NCBI GenBank assembly: GCA_016708875.1
Contig: JADJFA010000002.1
Coordinates: 371,059-435,058, forward strand
Length of the DNA stretch: 64,000 nucleotides
Direction of reading: 5' to 3'
Source of the DNA: Lewinellaceae bacterium
GTDB taxonomy: Bacteria; Bacteroidota; Bacteroidia; Chitinophagales; Saprospiraceae
Shown: in pieces, positions 28,250 through 36,939 of the stretch
Numbering within the stretch: position 1 is the stretch's first letter
Layout: each line of letters starts with the position of its first letter
The notes under the pieces: generated by a model
What the model was told of the DNA's origin: nothing
Seen by the model: the letters and a program-made list of their open reading frames with translations, nothing else
Databases searched by the model: none
Made by a program: the position numbers and the translations under genes

Positions 28250-30307
28250 ATGTCCAAACAACAACGCAAGCCAATCCCTCAAAAGCACACCCGCACTGCC
28301 CCTCAAGTCCATGAGGCCACAGATAATTGGAAGTCCCAATCGCCCAGCTTTTTCAACAACATCATGCTGCAAAGCGGATTAATATTCGCTTTTGCGTTTT
28401 TGCTTTATGCGAACACCTTGACGCACGGCTTTGTGCTTGATGATGCGATTGTTATTACCGACAACATGTTTACCCAACAGGGTATAAAAGGTGTCGGTGG
28501 AATCCTCTCCAATGATACCTTTTTTGGGTTTTTCAAGGTGGAAGGCAAAGAAGCCCTGGTAACTGGGGGGCGTTATCGCCCAATGACGCTGGTATTATTT
28601 GCAATCTTGTATCAGTTTAGCACCGGCCCCTTTCTTTTTCACTTTTTTACCGTCCTGCTTTTCGCGCTGACCTGCGTGGTGCTTTACCGGACGTTACTAC
28701 GGTTACTGTCTCCCCCATTGACGCTTGCCCAACATCGAGGTGACCCATCTTCACTTCTGGCGCAATCCGGCCCTATGGTGGCTTGGCTGGCAACTGTACT
28801 TTTTGCCGCACACCCTATACATACAGAGGTGGTGGCAAACATCAAAGGTTGCGACGAAATATTGACGCTTTTAGGCTGTTTGAGTGCTTTATTATTCACG
28901 CTGAAAGCATGGGATACACAAGAAACGAAGTGGGCTTTGGCAGCAGGCGTATCGTTTTTCATTGCCTGCCTTTCCAAAGAAAATGCGGCAGCTTTTGTGG
29001 TATTGATACCGATGGCATTGTGGTTCTTTAGATCGGGTACTGCCAGCCCAAACACTGCCAATGCCTCCATTTGGAAAACAAGCCTTCCAATTTTTGTTGC
29101 TTTTGCTGCCTTCTTCCTGTTGCGAGGCTCCATCTTGCAATGGCGTTTTGGTGGCGAGCCGATGGAATTGATGAACAACCCGTTCCTGAAATTGGAAGGA
29201 AATCAGTGGGTCAAGTTCGCACCCGCGGAAAGATTGGCTACGATTTTCTACACACTGGGTAAGTATGTACAACTGCTTTTTGTGCCACACCCGCTCACGC
29301 ACGACTACTATCCCCGTCAAATCGGCATAATGACCTTTGGCAACCCTATGGTGCTTTTTAGCCTCGCATTATATGGTTTTATGGGTTTTTGGGCAGTTCG
29401 CGGCATCTCGCGGCGCGAGCCTTCAGCATACGGGATTTTACTTTACCTGCTGCCATTGGGCATTGTGTCGAACCTGATTTTCCCGATTGGCACGAACATG
29501 GGGGAGCGTTTTGCATTTATGCCATCGGTGGGTTTTTGTTTTGTTGTAGCCTTGTTTTTGGGAAAATTTTTGGGCAAAAACAGAAATCTCGTGCTCGGCA
29601 TTTTTGGCGCAGCCATTTTCCTGTATTCCATTAAAACCGTTGTGCGCAACTTCGCCTGGGAGAGCAATGAAAAACTCTTCATGACCGATGCAGAGGTCTC
29701 TATCAATAGCGCAAAACTTCAAAATGCTTGCGGTGGAGTGCTTTTTGACCGCGCCACGAAGGAAAAGGACCTTGAAAAACAACGTGCGCTGTGTCTACAG
29801 GCCAAGCCACACCTCGATCAGGCCATCAAGATTTATCCAAATTACAAGGATGCCTACATCAGCCGGGGCGGGGCGCATTATGTGTTGAAAGAATTTCCTG
29901 AAGCGGTTGCCGACTACCGACGCGCCATCCAACTCGCGCAAGATGATCCTAAACTCAAAACCTACCTGGCACTGGCACTGCGTGATGGCGGTAAATATTA
30001 TGGCGAGCAAAAACAAGATATGGACAATGCCTTCAAATATTTCAACGAATCATGGCAATTAAACCCAAATGACCCTGAAACCGCCCGCTTGCTGGGTGTA
30101 GCCAATGGCATCAAAGGCAATCACACAGAAGCCATTGTCTGGTTCACAAAAGCGGTAGAGGCGGCGCCTAAGGAGGCTGGCTTCCTTTGGGATTTGGGCC
30201 TGGCCTATTCGGCTTCGGGTAATCTGGCCAAGGGCGAGGAATTGCGTAAAAAGGCAATGGAGATGGATCCGACGATTGCGCAGAGGAGGAGTGGAGGAGG
30301 GCGGTAA
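28250..30307 (+). CDS. TMTC-like multi-pass membrane protein with TPR repeats
   Basis: A 685-residue protein starting at ATG 28250 (an earlier in-frame ATG at 28202 is less likely). Residues ~40-440 hold about ten hydrophobic segments in the pattern of GT-C glycosyltransferases: the loop after the first helix carries the acidic HGFVLDDAIVITDN, then YRPMTLV and the HPIHTEVVANIKGCDEIL segment shared with eukaryotic TMTC O-mannosyltransferases. The C-terminal ~210 residues are TPR repeats (YPNYKDAYISRGGAHYVLKEFPEAVADYRRAIQL and two more). Bacterial members are presumed to transfer sugar from a lipid donor; no direct evidence here. Confidence 0.8.
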   Translation: MSKQQRKPIPQKHTRTAPQVHEATDNWKSQSPSFFNNIMLQSGLIFAFAFLLYANTLTHGFVLDDAIVITDNMFTQQGIKGVGGILSNDTFFGFFKVEGKEALVTGGRYRPMTLVLFAILYQFSTGPFLFHFFTVLLFALTCVVLYRTLLRLLSPPLTLAQHRGDPSSLLAQSGPMVAWLATVLFAAHPIHTEVVANIKGCDEILTLLGCLSALLFTLKAWDTQETKWALAAGVSFFIACLSKENAAAFVVLIPMALWFFRSGTASPNTANASIWKTSLPIFVAFAAFFLLRGSILQWRFGGEPMELMNNPFLKLEGNQWVKFAPAERLATIFYTLGKYVQLLFVPHPLTHDYYPRQIGIMTFGNPMVLFSLALYGFMGFWAVRGISRREPSAYGILLYLLPLGIVSNLIFPIGTNMGERFAFMPSVGFCFVVALFLGKFLGKNRNLVLGIFGAAIFLYSIKTVVRNFAWESNEKLFMTDAEVSINSAKLQNACGGVLFDRATKEKDLEKQRALCLQAKPHLDQAIKIYPNYKDAYISRGGAHYVLKEFPEAVADYRRAIQLAQDDPKLKTYLALALRDGGKYYGEQKQDMDNAFKYFNESWQLNPNDPETARLLGVANGIKGNHTEAIVWFTKAVEAAPKEAGFLWDLGLAYSASGNLAKGEELRKKAMEMDPTIAQRRSGGGR

Positions 30308-30312
30308 CCTGG

Positions 30313-30351
30313 ACGAACTTCTCGAAAGTTTTCAACTTTCGCAAAGTTCGT
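30313..30351. terminator. hairpin between TMTC-like gene and ffh
   Basis: ACGAACTT-CT-CGAAAGTT pairs with AACTTTCG-CA-AAGTTCGT around a TTC loop (30313-30351), with one 2-nt internal mismatch. It starts 5 bp after the upstream stop. No T-run follows, so it is a weak terminator candidate. Confidence 0.5.
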
Positions 30352-30378
30352 ACGTTCCGTCTTTCCCTCCAGACTTCC

Positions 30379-30386
30379 TACCTTCG
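30379..30386 (+). promoter_or_regulatory. possible -7 box for ffh (TACCTTCG)
   Basis: TACCTTCG differs by one base from TAnnTTTG and lies 50 nt upstream of the ffh ATG. No TTTG at -33 is evident. Confidence 0.25.
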
Positions 30387-30435
30387 CCCCCCAAAAGTCA
30401 AAAGTCAACCTTACAATAGTCAACAGTCCCATACA

Positions 30436-31815
30436 ATGTTTGAAAGTTTAAGCGACCGTTTAGATAGTGCGTTCAAGGTATTGAGCGGCAGCCACAAAAT
30501 CACAGAACTCAACGTGGCCGAGAGCATCAAGGAAATCCGCCGGGCCTTGGTAGCTGCCGACGTGAATTACAAGATTGCCAAAGACTTCACCGACCGGGTG
30601 AAAGAAAAAGCCCTCGGCACCGAAAACGTGCTAAAAAGTGTGTCGCCCGGCCAGTTGATGATCAAGATCGTGAGCGACGAGCTTACCGAGTTGATGGGCG
30701 GGCAGACCGTGGGCATTAACGTAAAAGGTCACCCCGGCGTGGTGCTTGTGGCCGGTCTGCAAGGTTCTGGTAAAACCACGTTCAGTGGCAAACTTGCCAA
30801 ATACCTAAAAGAACAGCGCAAAATGCGCCCCCTGCTCGTGGCTTGCGACGTGTATCGCCCTGCCGCCATTGAGCAATTATCCGTACTGGCTGAAAGCATA
30901 GGGGTTGCAGTTTACAAGGAAATTGAGAATAAAAACCCTGTTGATATTGCCCGCAATGCCGTTGCGTTTGCCAAGGCCAACAGCCACGACGTAGTCATCG
31001 TTGACACCGCCGGCCGCCTGGCTGTGGACGAGGTCATGATGGACGAGGTGGAGAACATCAAAAAAGCCCTCAGCCCTACCGAAACGCTTTTTGTAGTGGA
31101 TTCGATGACGGGTCAGGACGCGGTGAACACAGCCGAGGCATTCAACAAACGGATTAATTTCGATGGCGTGGTGCTCACCAAACTCGACGGTGATACACGC
31201 GGTGGTGCAGCCCTGACCATCAAACATACGGTGGGTAAACCCATCAAATTCGTTTCGCAAGGCGAGAAGTTGGATGCGCTTGACGTGTTCTATCCCGACC
31301 GTATGGCGCAGCGGATTTTGGGCATGGGCGACATTGTTTCGCTCGTGGAAAAGGCCCAGATGGAATTTGACGACGAGGAAGCAAAACGTCTGGAAAAGCG
31401 CATCAAACAAAACCGCTTCGACTTCAACGATTTCCTTGGCCAGATGCAGATGATCAAAAAAATGGGCGACCTCAAAAGCCTCATGTCCATGATACCGGGC
31501 ATGGACAAAGCCCTGAAAGACGCGCCCATTGACGACAAAGCACTTCTGCGCGTTGAGGCAATTATCCAGAGCATGACCCCCTGGGAGCGTTCCAATCCTG
31601 ATTCCATCAACCTTTCACGCAAAAAACGCCTTGCTCGAGGCTGTGGACAGAACATTGACCAGATCAACCTGTTCATGAAAAATTTTAGCCAGATGCGGCA
31701 GATGATGCACCAGGTTTCCAAAATGCCCGCAGGAAAAATGGGGATGCCACCTGGAGCTGGTGGCATGGGATTACCTGCACCAAAAGGGGGGATATCGAGG
31801 TTTAAGAAGCGTTGA
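30436..31815 (+). CDS. ffh: signal recognition particle protein Ffh
   Basis: A 459-residue SRP54-type GTPase. The N domain is followed by the G domain with G1 GLQGSGKTT (~residue 107), DVYRPAAIEQL, the G3 DTAGRL, the G4 TKLDGDTRGG and the closing VSQGEKLDALDVFYPDRMAQRILGMGD. The Met-rich M domain ends with the RNA-binding helix (SRKKRLARGCGQN, with Cys where Ser is usual) and a Met/Gly-rich tail. It binds 4.5S RNA and delivers inner-membrane proteins with FtsY. prmA starts 4 bp after its stop, so the two are co-transcribed. Confidence 0.97.
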   Translation: MFESLSDRLDSAFKVLSGSHKITELNVAESIKEIRRALVAADVNYKIAKDFTDRVKEKALGTENVLKSVSPGQLMIKIVSDELTELMGGQTVGINVKGHPGVVLVAGLQGSGKTTFSGKLAKYLKEQRKMRPLLVACDVYRPAAIEQLSVLAESIGVAVYKEIENKNPVDIARNAVAFAKANSHDVVIVDTAGRLAVDEVMMDEVENIKKALSPTETLFVVDSMTGQDAVNTAEAFNKRINFDGVVLTKLDGDTRGGAALTIKHTVGKPIKFVSQGEKLDALDVFYPDRMAQRILGMGDIVSLVEKAQMEFDDEEAKRLEKRIKQNRFDFNDFLGQMQMIKKMGDLKSLMSMIPGMDKALKDAPIDDKALLRVEAIIQSMTPWERSNPDSINLSRKKRLARGCGQNIDQINLFMKNFSQMRQMMHQVSKMPAGKMGMPPGAGGMGLPAPKGGISRFKKR

Positions 31816-31819
31816 TAAC

Positions 31820-32647
31820 ATGAATTACCACAAATACGAACTCAAAACCGATCCCGAAACCGCCGATATCCTCGTCGCTTTCCTGTCAAATAGCCCATTC
31901 GACACCTTTGAAGAAATGCACGATGGGCTTAACGCTTACGCACCCGCCACTGCCTCCGAAGCAGCAATAGAAGCACAACTGCTTGACTTACAAAGCCAAT
32001 TTGATTTCACCTGGCATAAGGAACTTGTCCTCGGCCAAAACTGGAACGAACTCTGGGAAAGCAATTTTCAGCCTGTGGTTGTGGGTGATTTTTGTGCCGT
32101 CCGCGCCGATTTCCACGACCCTATTAAAGATGTAAAATGGGAATTGGTGATTAACCCAAAAATGGCCTTTGGCACTGGTCACCATGAAACTACCTGGCAG
32201 TGTATCGCCGCCATTGAAAACTTGCCACTTGCTGGCACTAAGGTTTTGGACTATGGTTGCGGCACGGGCATTCTGGCCATCCTTGCTTCCAAACAAGGCG
32301 CTTTAGAAATAGAAGCCGTGGATATTGAAGGAGAATCCTATCGCAATACCGTCGAAAACTGTGCTGCCAATGGCGTAAACAACGTGACCGCCCGACTCGG
32401 TACGCTTTCTGCGGTACAAGGCCGCGCGTTTGATGGAATATTAGCCAATATCAATCGGCACGTAATACTTGAATCGCTTCCTGCGCTCTCCAACTTGCTG
32501 AAACCCAAAGGCTGGCTACTCATTTCTGGAATCCTTCTTACGGACGAAGCCATCGTGACTGAAGCAGCAGAAGCAGCAGGTTTTTTAAAAAAAGATATGA
32601 AAAGTCGAGGAAATTGGCTGTGTGGGGTGTTTGAGAAGCTGGGCTGA
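31820..32647 (+). CDS. prmA: ribosomal protein L11 methyltransferase PrmA
   Basis: A 275-residue class I SAM methyltransferase, ATG at 31820, 4 bp after ffh. Motifs: NPKMAFGTGHHETTWQC (PrmA signature), SAM motif VLDYGCGTGILAILASKQG, then the acidic VDIEGESYRNTVENCAANGV and ANINRHVILESLPAL, the DANI/N-like motif. It trimethylates L11; in E. coli the enzyme is non-essential. It forms an operon with ffh and possibly with guaA, which begins 61 bp downstream. Confidence 0.95.
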   Translation: MNYHKYELKTDPETADILVAFLSNSPFDTFEEMHDGLNAYAPATASEAAIEAQLLDLQSQFDFTWHKELVLGQNWNELWESNFQPVVVGDFCAVRADFHDPIKDVKWELVINPKMAFGTGHHETTWQCIAAIENLPLAGTKVLDYGCGTGILAILASKQGALEIEAVDIEGESYRNTVENCAANGVNNVTARLGTLSAVQGRAFDGILANINRHVILESLPALSNLLKPKGWLLISGILLTDEAIVTEAAEAAGFLKKDMKSRGNWLCGVFEKLG

Positions 32648-32660
32648 TGAACGGTTTCCC

Positions 32661-32668
32661 TACCTTTG
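32661..32668 (+). promoter_or_regulatory. -7 box upstream of guaA (TACCTTTG)
   Basis: TACCTTTG is an exact TAnnTTTG match, 41 nt upstream of the guaA ATG. The nearest TTTG (32630-32633) is 27 nt away, longer than the usual 19-21 nt spacer, so this is a partial match. Confidence 0.35.
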
Positions 32669-32708
32669 CGGCTTCCTTGGCGAACTGAAGTTCGTCCTAC
32701 CTGGTTTT

Positions 32709-34247
32709 ATGCAAAAAATCCTCATCCTCGATTTTGGCTCGCAGTACACACAACTCATCGCCCGTAGGGTGCGCGAGATGAATGTGTATTGTGAAATCGT
32801 CCCGTACAACAAATTGCCCGAGCTCACCGACGATATAATGGGCGTCATCCTTTCCGGAAGTCCCTTTTCTGTTCGCTGGGAAAATGCTCTGCGGCTCGAC
32901 CTGAATCTTATCGCAGGCAAAAAACCTTTGCTGGGAATCTGCTACGGCGCACAACTGATGGCAGACTTCTTTGGCGGAGAGGTGGCACAGTCGTCCAAAC
33001 GGGAGTACGGTAAAATCATGTTGCAGCAGCACGCGCCCAACGACCCGTTTTTTACCGGCATTTCGAAGCGCTCGCAGGTGTGGATGAGCCACTCAGACAC
33101 CATTGTTCGTATGCCCGAAGGGTTTGAGGTGCTGGGCAATTCTGACACGATCCCATTTGCTGCTTTCCGTTCCGAAGAGGGAAAATTTGCGACTCCGGTG
33201 TATGGTATTCAGTTCCACCCGGAGGTGTTCAACAGTCTTGAAGGATTTGAGATTTTAAAGAATTTCGTTCACGACATCTGTGGTTGCGCGGGAGACTGGA
33301 CAGCCCAGCATTTTGTGGAAGAAACCATCACTTCCCTGCGCCAACAGATTGGAAATGAAAAGGTTATCATGGCACTTTCGGGTGGTGTGGACAGCACGGT
33401 GGCCGCTACCCTACTCCACCGCGCCATCGGCGACCGATTGTTCTGCTTCTTTATTGACAATGGTTTGCTCCGTAAAGACGAGTTTCAGGAAGTGCTCGAT
33501 TCGTACAAAGGAATGGGCCTGAACATAGAGGGTGTTGATGCCAAGGACCGGTTTTATGCCGCCCTTGCAGGCGTGAGCGACCCGGAACAAAAACGCAAAG
33601 TCATCGGCAAACTTTTTATTGATCTTTTTGAGGAAGAAAGCGAAGCACACCCAGATTTCCAATGGCTAGGGCAAGGCACCATTTATCCCGATGTGATTGA
33701 ATCTGTAAGTGTACATGGCCCTTCCGTCACCATCAAAAGCCACCACAACGTGGGCGGTTTGCCAGAAAAATTGAAACTCAAAATCGTGGAGCCACTTCGC
33801 TCGCTTTTTAAAGACGAAGTACGGCGTGTGGGCCGCGAACTGAATGTCTCCCCCACTATCCTCAACCGCCACCCATTCCCCGGTCCCGGTCTTGGCATCC
33901 GAATCCTGGGCGATATCACGCCTGAAAAAGTGCAAATCCTTCAGGAGGCCGACGCAATTTTTACCGCAAAACTTCGCGAGCACGAGCTTTACGACGAAGT
34001 TTGGCAAGCGGGCGCTATCCTTCTACCCATTCATTCCGTGGGAGTTATGGGCGACGAGCGTACCTACGAAAAGACCATTGCGCTTCGAGCCGTGAGTTCC
34101 ACTGACGGTATGACGGCTGAATGGAGCAGATTGCCGCACGATTTTCTGGCTGAAGTAAGCAGCGAAATCATCAACAACGTCAAAGGCATCAACCGCGTGG
34201 TGTACGATATTTCGACCAAGCCGCCTGCGACAATTGAGTGGGAATAA
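32709..34247 (+). CDS. guaA: GMP synthase (glutamine-hydrolysing)
   Basis: A 512-residue two-domain enzyme, ATG 32709 beginning MQKILILDFGSQYTQLIARR. The class I glutamine amidotransferase domain has the nucleophile in LLGICYGAQLM and His/Glu in GIQFHPEV; the synthetase domain has the P-loop ALSGGVDSTVAATLL, GQGTIYPDVIES, KSHHNVGGLP and the C-terminal dimerisation domain with HPFPGPGLGIRILG and the TKPPATIEWE end. It converts XMP to GMP with ATP and glutamine. Ends 'SGSPFSV', where most have SGGPxSV. Probably transcribed from the local TACCTTTG site and/or by read-through from prmA. Confidence 0.97.
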   Translation: MQKILILDFGSQYTQLIARRVREMNVYCEIVPYNKLPELTDDIMGVILSGSPFSVRWENALRLDLNLIAGKKPLLGICYGAQLMADFFGGEVAQSSKREYGKIMLQQHAPNDPFFTGISKRSQVWMSHSDTIVRMPEGFEVLGNSDTIPFAAFRSEEGKFATPVYGIQFHPEVFNSLEGFEILKNFVHDICGCAGDWTAQHFVEETITSLRQQIGNEKVIMALSGGVDSTVAATLLHRAIGDRLFCFFIDNGLLRKDEFQEVLDSYKGMGLNIEGVDAKDRFYAALAGVSDPEQKRKVIGKLFIDLFEEESEAHPDFQWLGQGTIYPDVIESVSVHGPSVTIKSHHNVGGLPEKLKLKIVEPLRSLFKDEVRRVGRELNVSPTILNRHPFPGPGLGIRILGDITPEKVQILQEADAIFTAKLREHELYDEVWQAGAILLPIHSVGVMGDERTYEKTIALRAVSSTDGMTAEWSRLPHDFLAEVSSEIINNVKGINRVVYDISTKPPATIEWE

Positions 34248-34249
34248 CC

Positions 34250-34257
34250 TACCTTTG
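34250..34257 (+). promoter_or_regulatory. -7 box upstream of Uma2 gene (TACCTTTG)
   Basis: An exact TAnnTTTG, starting right after the guaA stop and 20 nt before the Uma2 ATG. The position fits a separate promoter with a very short leader. No -33 TTTG seen. Confidence 0.4.
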
Positions 34258-34276
34258 GTAATAAAAATCAGGACCC

Positions 34277-34909
34277 ATGACAAGAGCAAGAGAAGGTGTA
34301 CAACCGATCATTTTGCCAAAATCGCTGTATGGTCTGAACTTTGAGTTCAAGCCCGAACGCCGCATGACGGAAGCAGAACTCATGGAGTTTTGTGCCGAAA
34401 ACCGCCTTTTGCGTATAGAGCAAGATAAAACCGGAAAACTCATCATTATGCCTCCTGTTGACTTCGATGGCGGCGCTCGCGAAGGTGCTGCATTTGCATA
34501 TCTCTCCCAATGGTGGCTTTCTTATCGAAAAGGCCGCGTATTCAGCGCAACCACAGGATTCCGCTTGCCCGACGCTTCCGTCAGAGCTTCGGATGGCTCC
34601 TGGATTTCAGATGAACGCATTGCACAGGTTGTTCCGGGCGACCGCAAAAAGTTTGCACGGGTAACACCTGATTTTGTTCTTGAAGTGCGCTCCAATTCTG
34701 ACCGACTGCCCGCTTTAAAACGCAAAATGGCCGATACCTGGATTGCTAATGGTGTAAGGCTTGCATGGTTGATTGACCCGCTACAAGAACGAGCCTATAT
34801 CTATCGGCAAGATGGCTCACAAGAAGAGATCATAGGTTTTGACCACCTGCTCTCTGGTGAGGAGGTCTGTCCTGGCTTTGTGTTTGACCTTTCAAAAATG
34901 CGTTTGTAG
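34277..34909 (+). CDS. Uma2 family (DUF820) nuclease-like protein
   Basis: A 210-residue Uma2 protein with the restriction-endonuclease-like core: RMTEAELMEFCAENRLLRIEQDKTGKLIIMPP, FSATTGFRLPDASVRASDGSWIS, RVTPDFVLEVRSNSDRLPALKRKMADTWIANGVRLAWLIDP. The Asp in TPDF and the Glu in LEVRS with the later Lys form the PD-(D/E)xK-like site. The family is found in many bacteria, often in several copies, with unknown role. No partner gene is adjacent. Confidence 0.9.
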   Translation: MTRAREGVQPIILPKSLYGLNFEFKPERRMTEAELMEFCAENRLLRIEQDKTGKLIIMPPVDFDGGAREGAAFAYLSQWWLSYRKGRVFSATTGFRLPDASVRASDGSWISDERIAQVVPGDRKKFARVTPDFVLEVRSNSDRLPALKRKMADTWIANGVRLAWLIDPLQERAYIYRQDGSQEEIIGFDHLLSGEEVCPGFVFDLSKMRL

Positions 34910-34933
34910 CCATAGACTTCTGGGATATATTTG
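34903..34933 (+). promoter_or_regulatory. Bacteroidota promoter for the lptE-secG operon
   Basis: TTTG at 34903-34906 and TATATTTG at 34926-34933 are separated by 19 nt, an exact match in sequence and spacing to the -33/-7 consensus of Bacteroidota primary-sigma promoters. It overlaps the end of the Uma2 gene and lies about 90 nt upstream of lptE. The best promoter in the window. Confidence 0.6.
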
Positions 34934-35022
34934 CCGTCTAAAATTGTCTGCTGAAGACGATCTTAATCAGCCACCAAGCATCAAAACCTTCCTTCACGCC
35001 GTTCTCTGGGAAAACATCGAAA

Positions 35023-35532
35023 ATGAAATTGTTCCTTTTGCCTTTTGCTTTTTGTCTTTCGTTGTTCCTGACGGGCTGCTGCTATTCTTTCAAAGGCATC
35101 TCGATTGATCCCGATGTGAAGACGTTTTTTGTGCAAAATTTTGAAACCGAGACCTCCAACGCCCCCCCAACACTTGCGCTGGATTTCACTGAAAAACTGA
35201 AAGACAAGATTCGCCTTGAAAGCCGCTTGAGCTTAAAAAATACTGATTCCGATATTGAATTCACCGGAAAGGTCATTGAATACCGCGTAATCCCCGTTGC
35301 GCCCAAACCGGGCGAATTAGTGGAACTCAACCGATTGGAAGTAGGCGTGAGCGTATTTTTCCTTCACAATAAAAATGACAAAAAAAGTTGGACAAACGCC
35401 CGCACCTTCAGGCACTTTGCCGAATTCAACAACACAGTTGATTTGCTGAGCGTGCAGGACCAACTTTTGCGGGAAACCATTTTTCCTCAAATACTGGAAG
35501 ACATTTTTAACGCGGCATTCAACGATTGGTAG
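35023..35532 (+). CDS. lptE: LptE family LPS-assembly lipoprotein
   Basis: A 169-residue lipoprotein: signal with lipobox LTGC-C at ~17-19, then YSFKGISIDPDVKTFFVQNFETETSNAPPTLALDFTEKLKDKI, the typical Bacteroidota LptE start, FTGKVIEYRVIPVAP, and VSVFFLHNKNDKKSW. LptE plugs the LptD barrel in the outer membrane and helps insert LPS. The order lptE, hypothetical, secG is common in this phylum and all are on the same strand with tiny gaps. Confidence 0.88.
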   Translation: MKLFLLPFAFCLSLFLTGCCYSFKGISIDPDVKTFFVQNFETETSNAPPTLALDFTEKLKDKIRLESRLSLKNTDSDIEFTGKVIEYRVIPVAPKPGELVELNRLEVGVSVFFLHNKNDKKSWTNARTFRHFAEFNNTVDLLSVQDQLLRETIFPQILEDIFNAAFNDW

Positions 35533-35608
35533 ATAGATTATTCGATTGTGTGTTTCTTCGATTGTTCGATTATCCAATTATCTCAATATCCCAATATCAA
35601 CACCTCCC

Positions 35609-36499
35609 TTGACTCAGGAACGCTTTTTTCAAATTGTGGACGACCCGGAGCTGCTCCGGCGGATTACCTACGAGGAATTGAAAACCCTCGCGCTGGCTTA
35701 TCCCTACGCGCACAATTTGCGCTGCCTTCTTGCGCTCAAAGCCCGCCAAATTGACCACCCCGATGCTACGCGCAACCTCGCCACCGCTGCTGCCTACAGT
35801 CTTGACCGCACCAAATTATTTTTGCTCGCAGCCCCACAAGTAATTGTTCCACACCAAGTCCTGGCGCCTGAAGAAGTGCTCGAATTAAAGCCTATCGAGA
35901 CGGTAAAGCGCGAGCTCGAAGCACTCGCTCCCCTGGCCCGCGAAGAAGAAAGTGTGGCACACCTCGCCAATTCGGCTGATTATCAATACTCGAATTTAGG
36001 TGTGCCACACTTGTCTGAACACGCCCGCGAAGAAAGATCCTTCGAGCCGCAGCCCATTGCAGCCGAGGCCTCCGCAAAGCGCGAACCATCGTCAACCCCT
36101 GCTCCAGAAGCAATTGTTACGGCTGAAATAATACAACAAGAACCCATTTCAACACAGGCAGAAATACATGCCCCCCCTGTTCGTCAGCCTTTTTCCGAAT
36201 GGATTAGCCATTTTCAGCCGCCCGTTTTGGAACCTGTTCAGCGTCCAAGGCCCCTTGCCACGCCCACTACGCCAACAGAAGAAAAAACTGAAGCACCCTC
36301 TAAACCCAGCGGGATTGCCCAGCAGTTGGCCGAGCGCAGCGTTGCCGAAAATCAGGATGTGATTTCTGAAACGCTCGCCAAACTTTACGCCAAACAAGGC
36401 TACCGCGACAAATCTGCCCAGATGTATGCACGTTTGGCTTTGTTGTTTCCAGAAAAAAGTGCGTACTTTGCCGCCGAAATTGACAAACTTAAAAAATAG
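35609..36499 (+). CDS. conserved unknown protein between lptE and secG
   Basis: About 296 residues if begun at TTG 35609 (LTQERFFQIVDDPELL); there is no in-frame ATG and the preceding 70 bp is low-complexity (repeats of TTCGATT, CAATATC), so the frame open from 35546 is probably not coding at its start. The N-terminal ~90 residues are helical (RRITYEELKTLALAYPYAHNLRCLLALK), the middle is Pro/Ala/Glu-rich and disordered, and the C-terminus has a TPR-like helix pair (ISETLAKLYAKQGYRDKSAQMYARLALLFPEKSAYF). The arrangement recurs in Bacteroidota; function unknown. Confidence 0.7.
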   Translation: MTQERFFQIVDDPELLRRITYEELKTLALAYPYAHNLRCLLALKARQIDHPDATRNLATAAAYSLDRTKLFLLAAPQVIVPHQVLAPEEVLELKPIETVKRELEALAPLAREEESVAHLANSADYQYSNLGVPHLSEHAREERSFEPQPIAAEASAKREPSSTPAPEAIVTAEIIQQEPISTQAEIHAPPVRQPFSEWISHFQPPVLEPVQRPRPLATPTTPTEEKTEAPSKPSGIAQQLAERSVAENQDVISETLAKLYAKQGYRDKSAQMYARLALLFPEKSAYFAAEIDKLKK

Positions 36500-36505
36500 G
36501 CGTTC

Positions 36506-36790
36506 ATGTTATCCATTCTTACAGTTTTTATCGCGTTGGTGAGCGTATTGCTGATTGCGGCAATTTTGATTCAAAACCCCAAAGGCGGCGGCATTGACGC
36601 AAGCCTTGGCGGTGGCCAGGCGCAACAACTTTTCGGCGCAGCCCGCTCCTCCGATTTTGTAGAAAAAGCCACTTGGGTGCTCGCTGGTGCACTCATAGTG
36701 CTTTGCGTAGTAGCTGTGCTCACAGTTGGCACGGGTGCAGGCACAGAGGATGCCCCTGCTCAGATTCCACTCCAATCAGCACCAGAATAG
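36506..36790 (+). CDS. secG: preprotein translocase subunit SecG
   Basis: A 94-residue protein with two transmembrane helices (~3-22 and ~55-78) flanking NPKGGGIDASLGGGQAQQLFGAA, the SecG loop. It stimulates SecYEG translocation at the inner membrane. It starts 6 bp after the upstream gene and is closed by a strong intrinsic terminator at 36823-36865, so the lptE operon ends here. Confidence 0.95.
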   Translation: MLSILTVFIALVSVLLIAAILIQNPKGGGIDASLGGGQAQQLFGAARSSDFVEKATWVLAGALIVLCVVAVLTVGTGAGTEDAPAQIPLQSAPE

Positions 36791-36822
36791 TTAAATTCTA
36801 CCAAGGGTTCTTCAGAAAAAAT

Positions 36823-36865
36823 AACGGCTGTCTCTTTGCCTACCATTGAGACAGCCGTTTTTTTA
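36823..36865 (+). terminator. intrinsic terminator after secG
   Basis: AACGGCTGTCTC (36823-36834) pairs with GAGACAGCCGTT (36848-36859), with a 13-nt loop and a following run of seven T. A classic rho-independent terminator. Confidence 0.92.
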
Positions 36866-36908
36866 TTGGTTGTAATGAGTTTCCTGATTGGGTTTTCAGA
36901 CTACTGCA

Positions 36909-36916
36909 TACTTTCG
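36909..36916 (+). promoter_or_regulatory. possible -7 box for the SASA gene (TACTTTCG)
   Basis: TACTTTCG differs by one base from TAnnTTTG and is 24 nt upstream of the ORF start at 36940 (39 nt from ATG 36955). Confidence 0.25.
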
Positions 36917-36939
36917 GCAAATTTTCTAATACCATCCAT

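Noticed and set aside
31290..31766. 158-codon open frame antisense to ffh
   Set aside because: It lies entirely inside the well-conserved M domain of Ffh and encodes a low-complexity Met/Arg/Ser-rich product.
32650..32709. Guanine or XMP riboswitch ahead of guaA
   Set aside because: The leader between prmA and guaA is about 60 bp and shows no purine-riboswitch core or paired helices.
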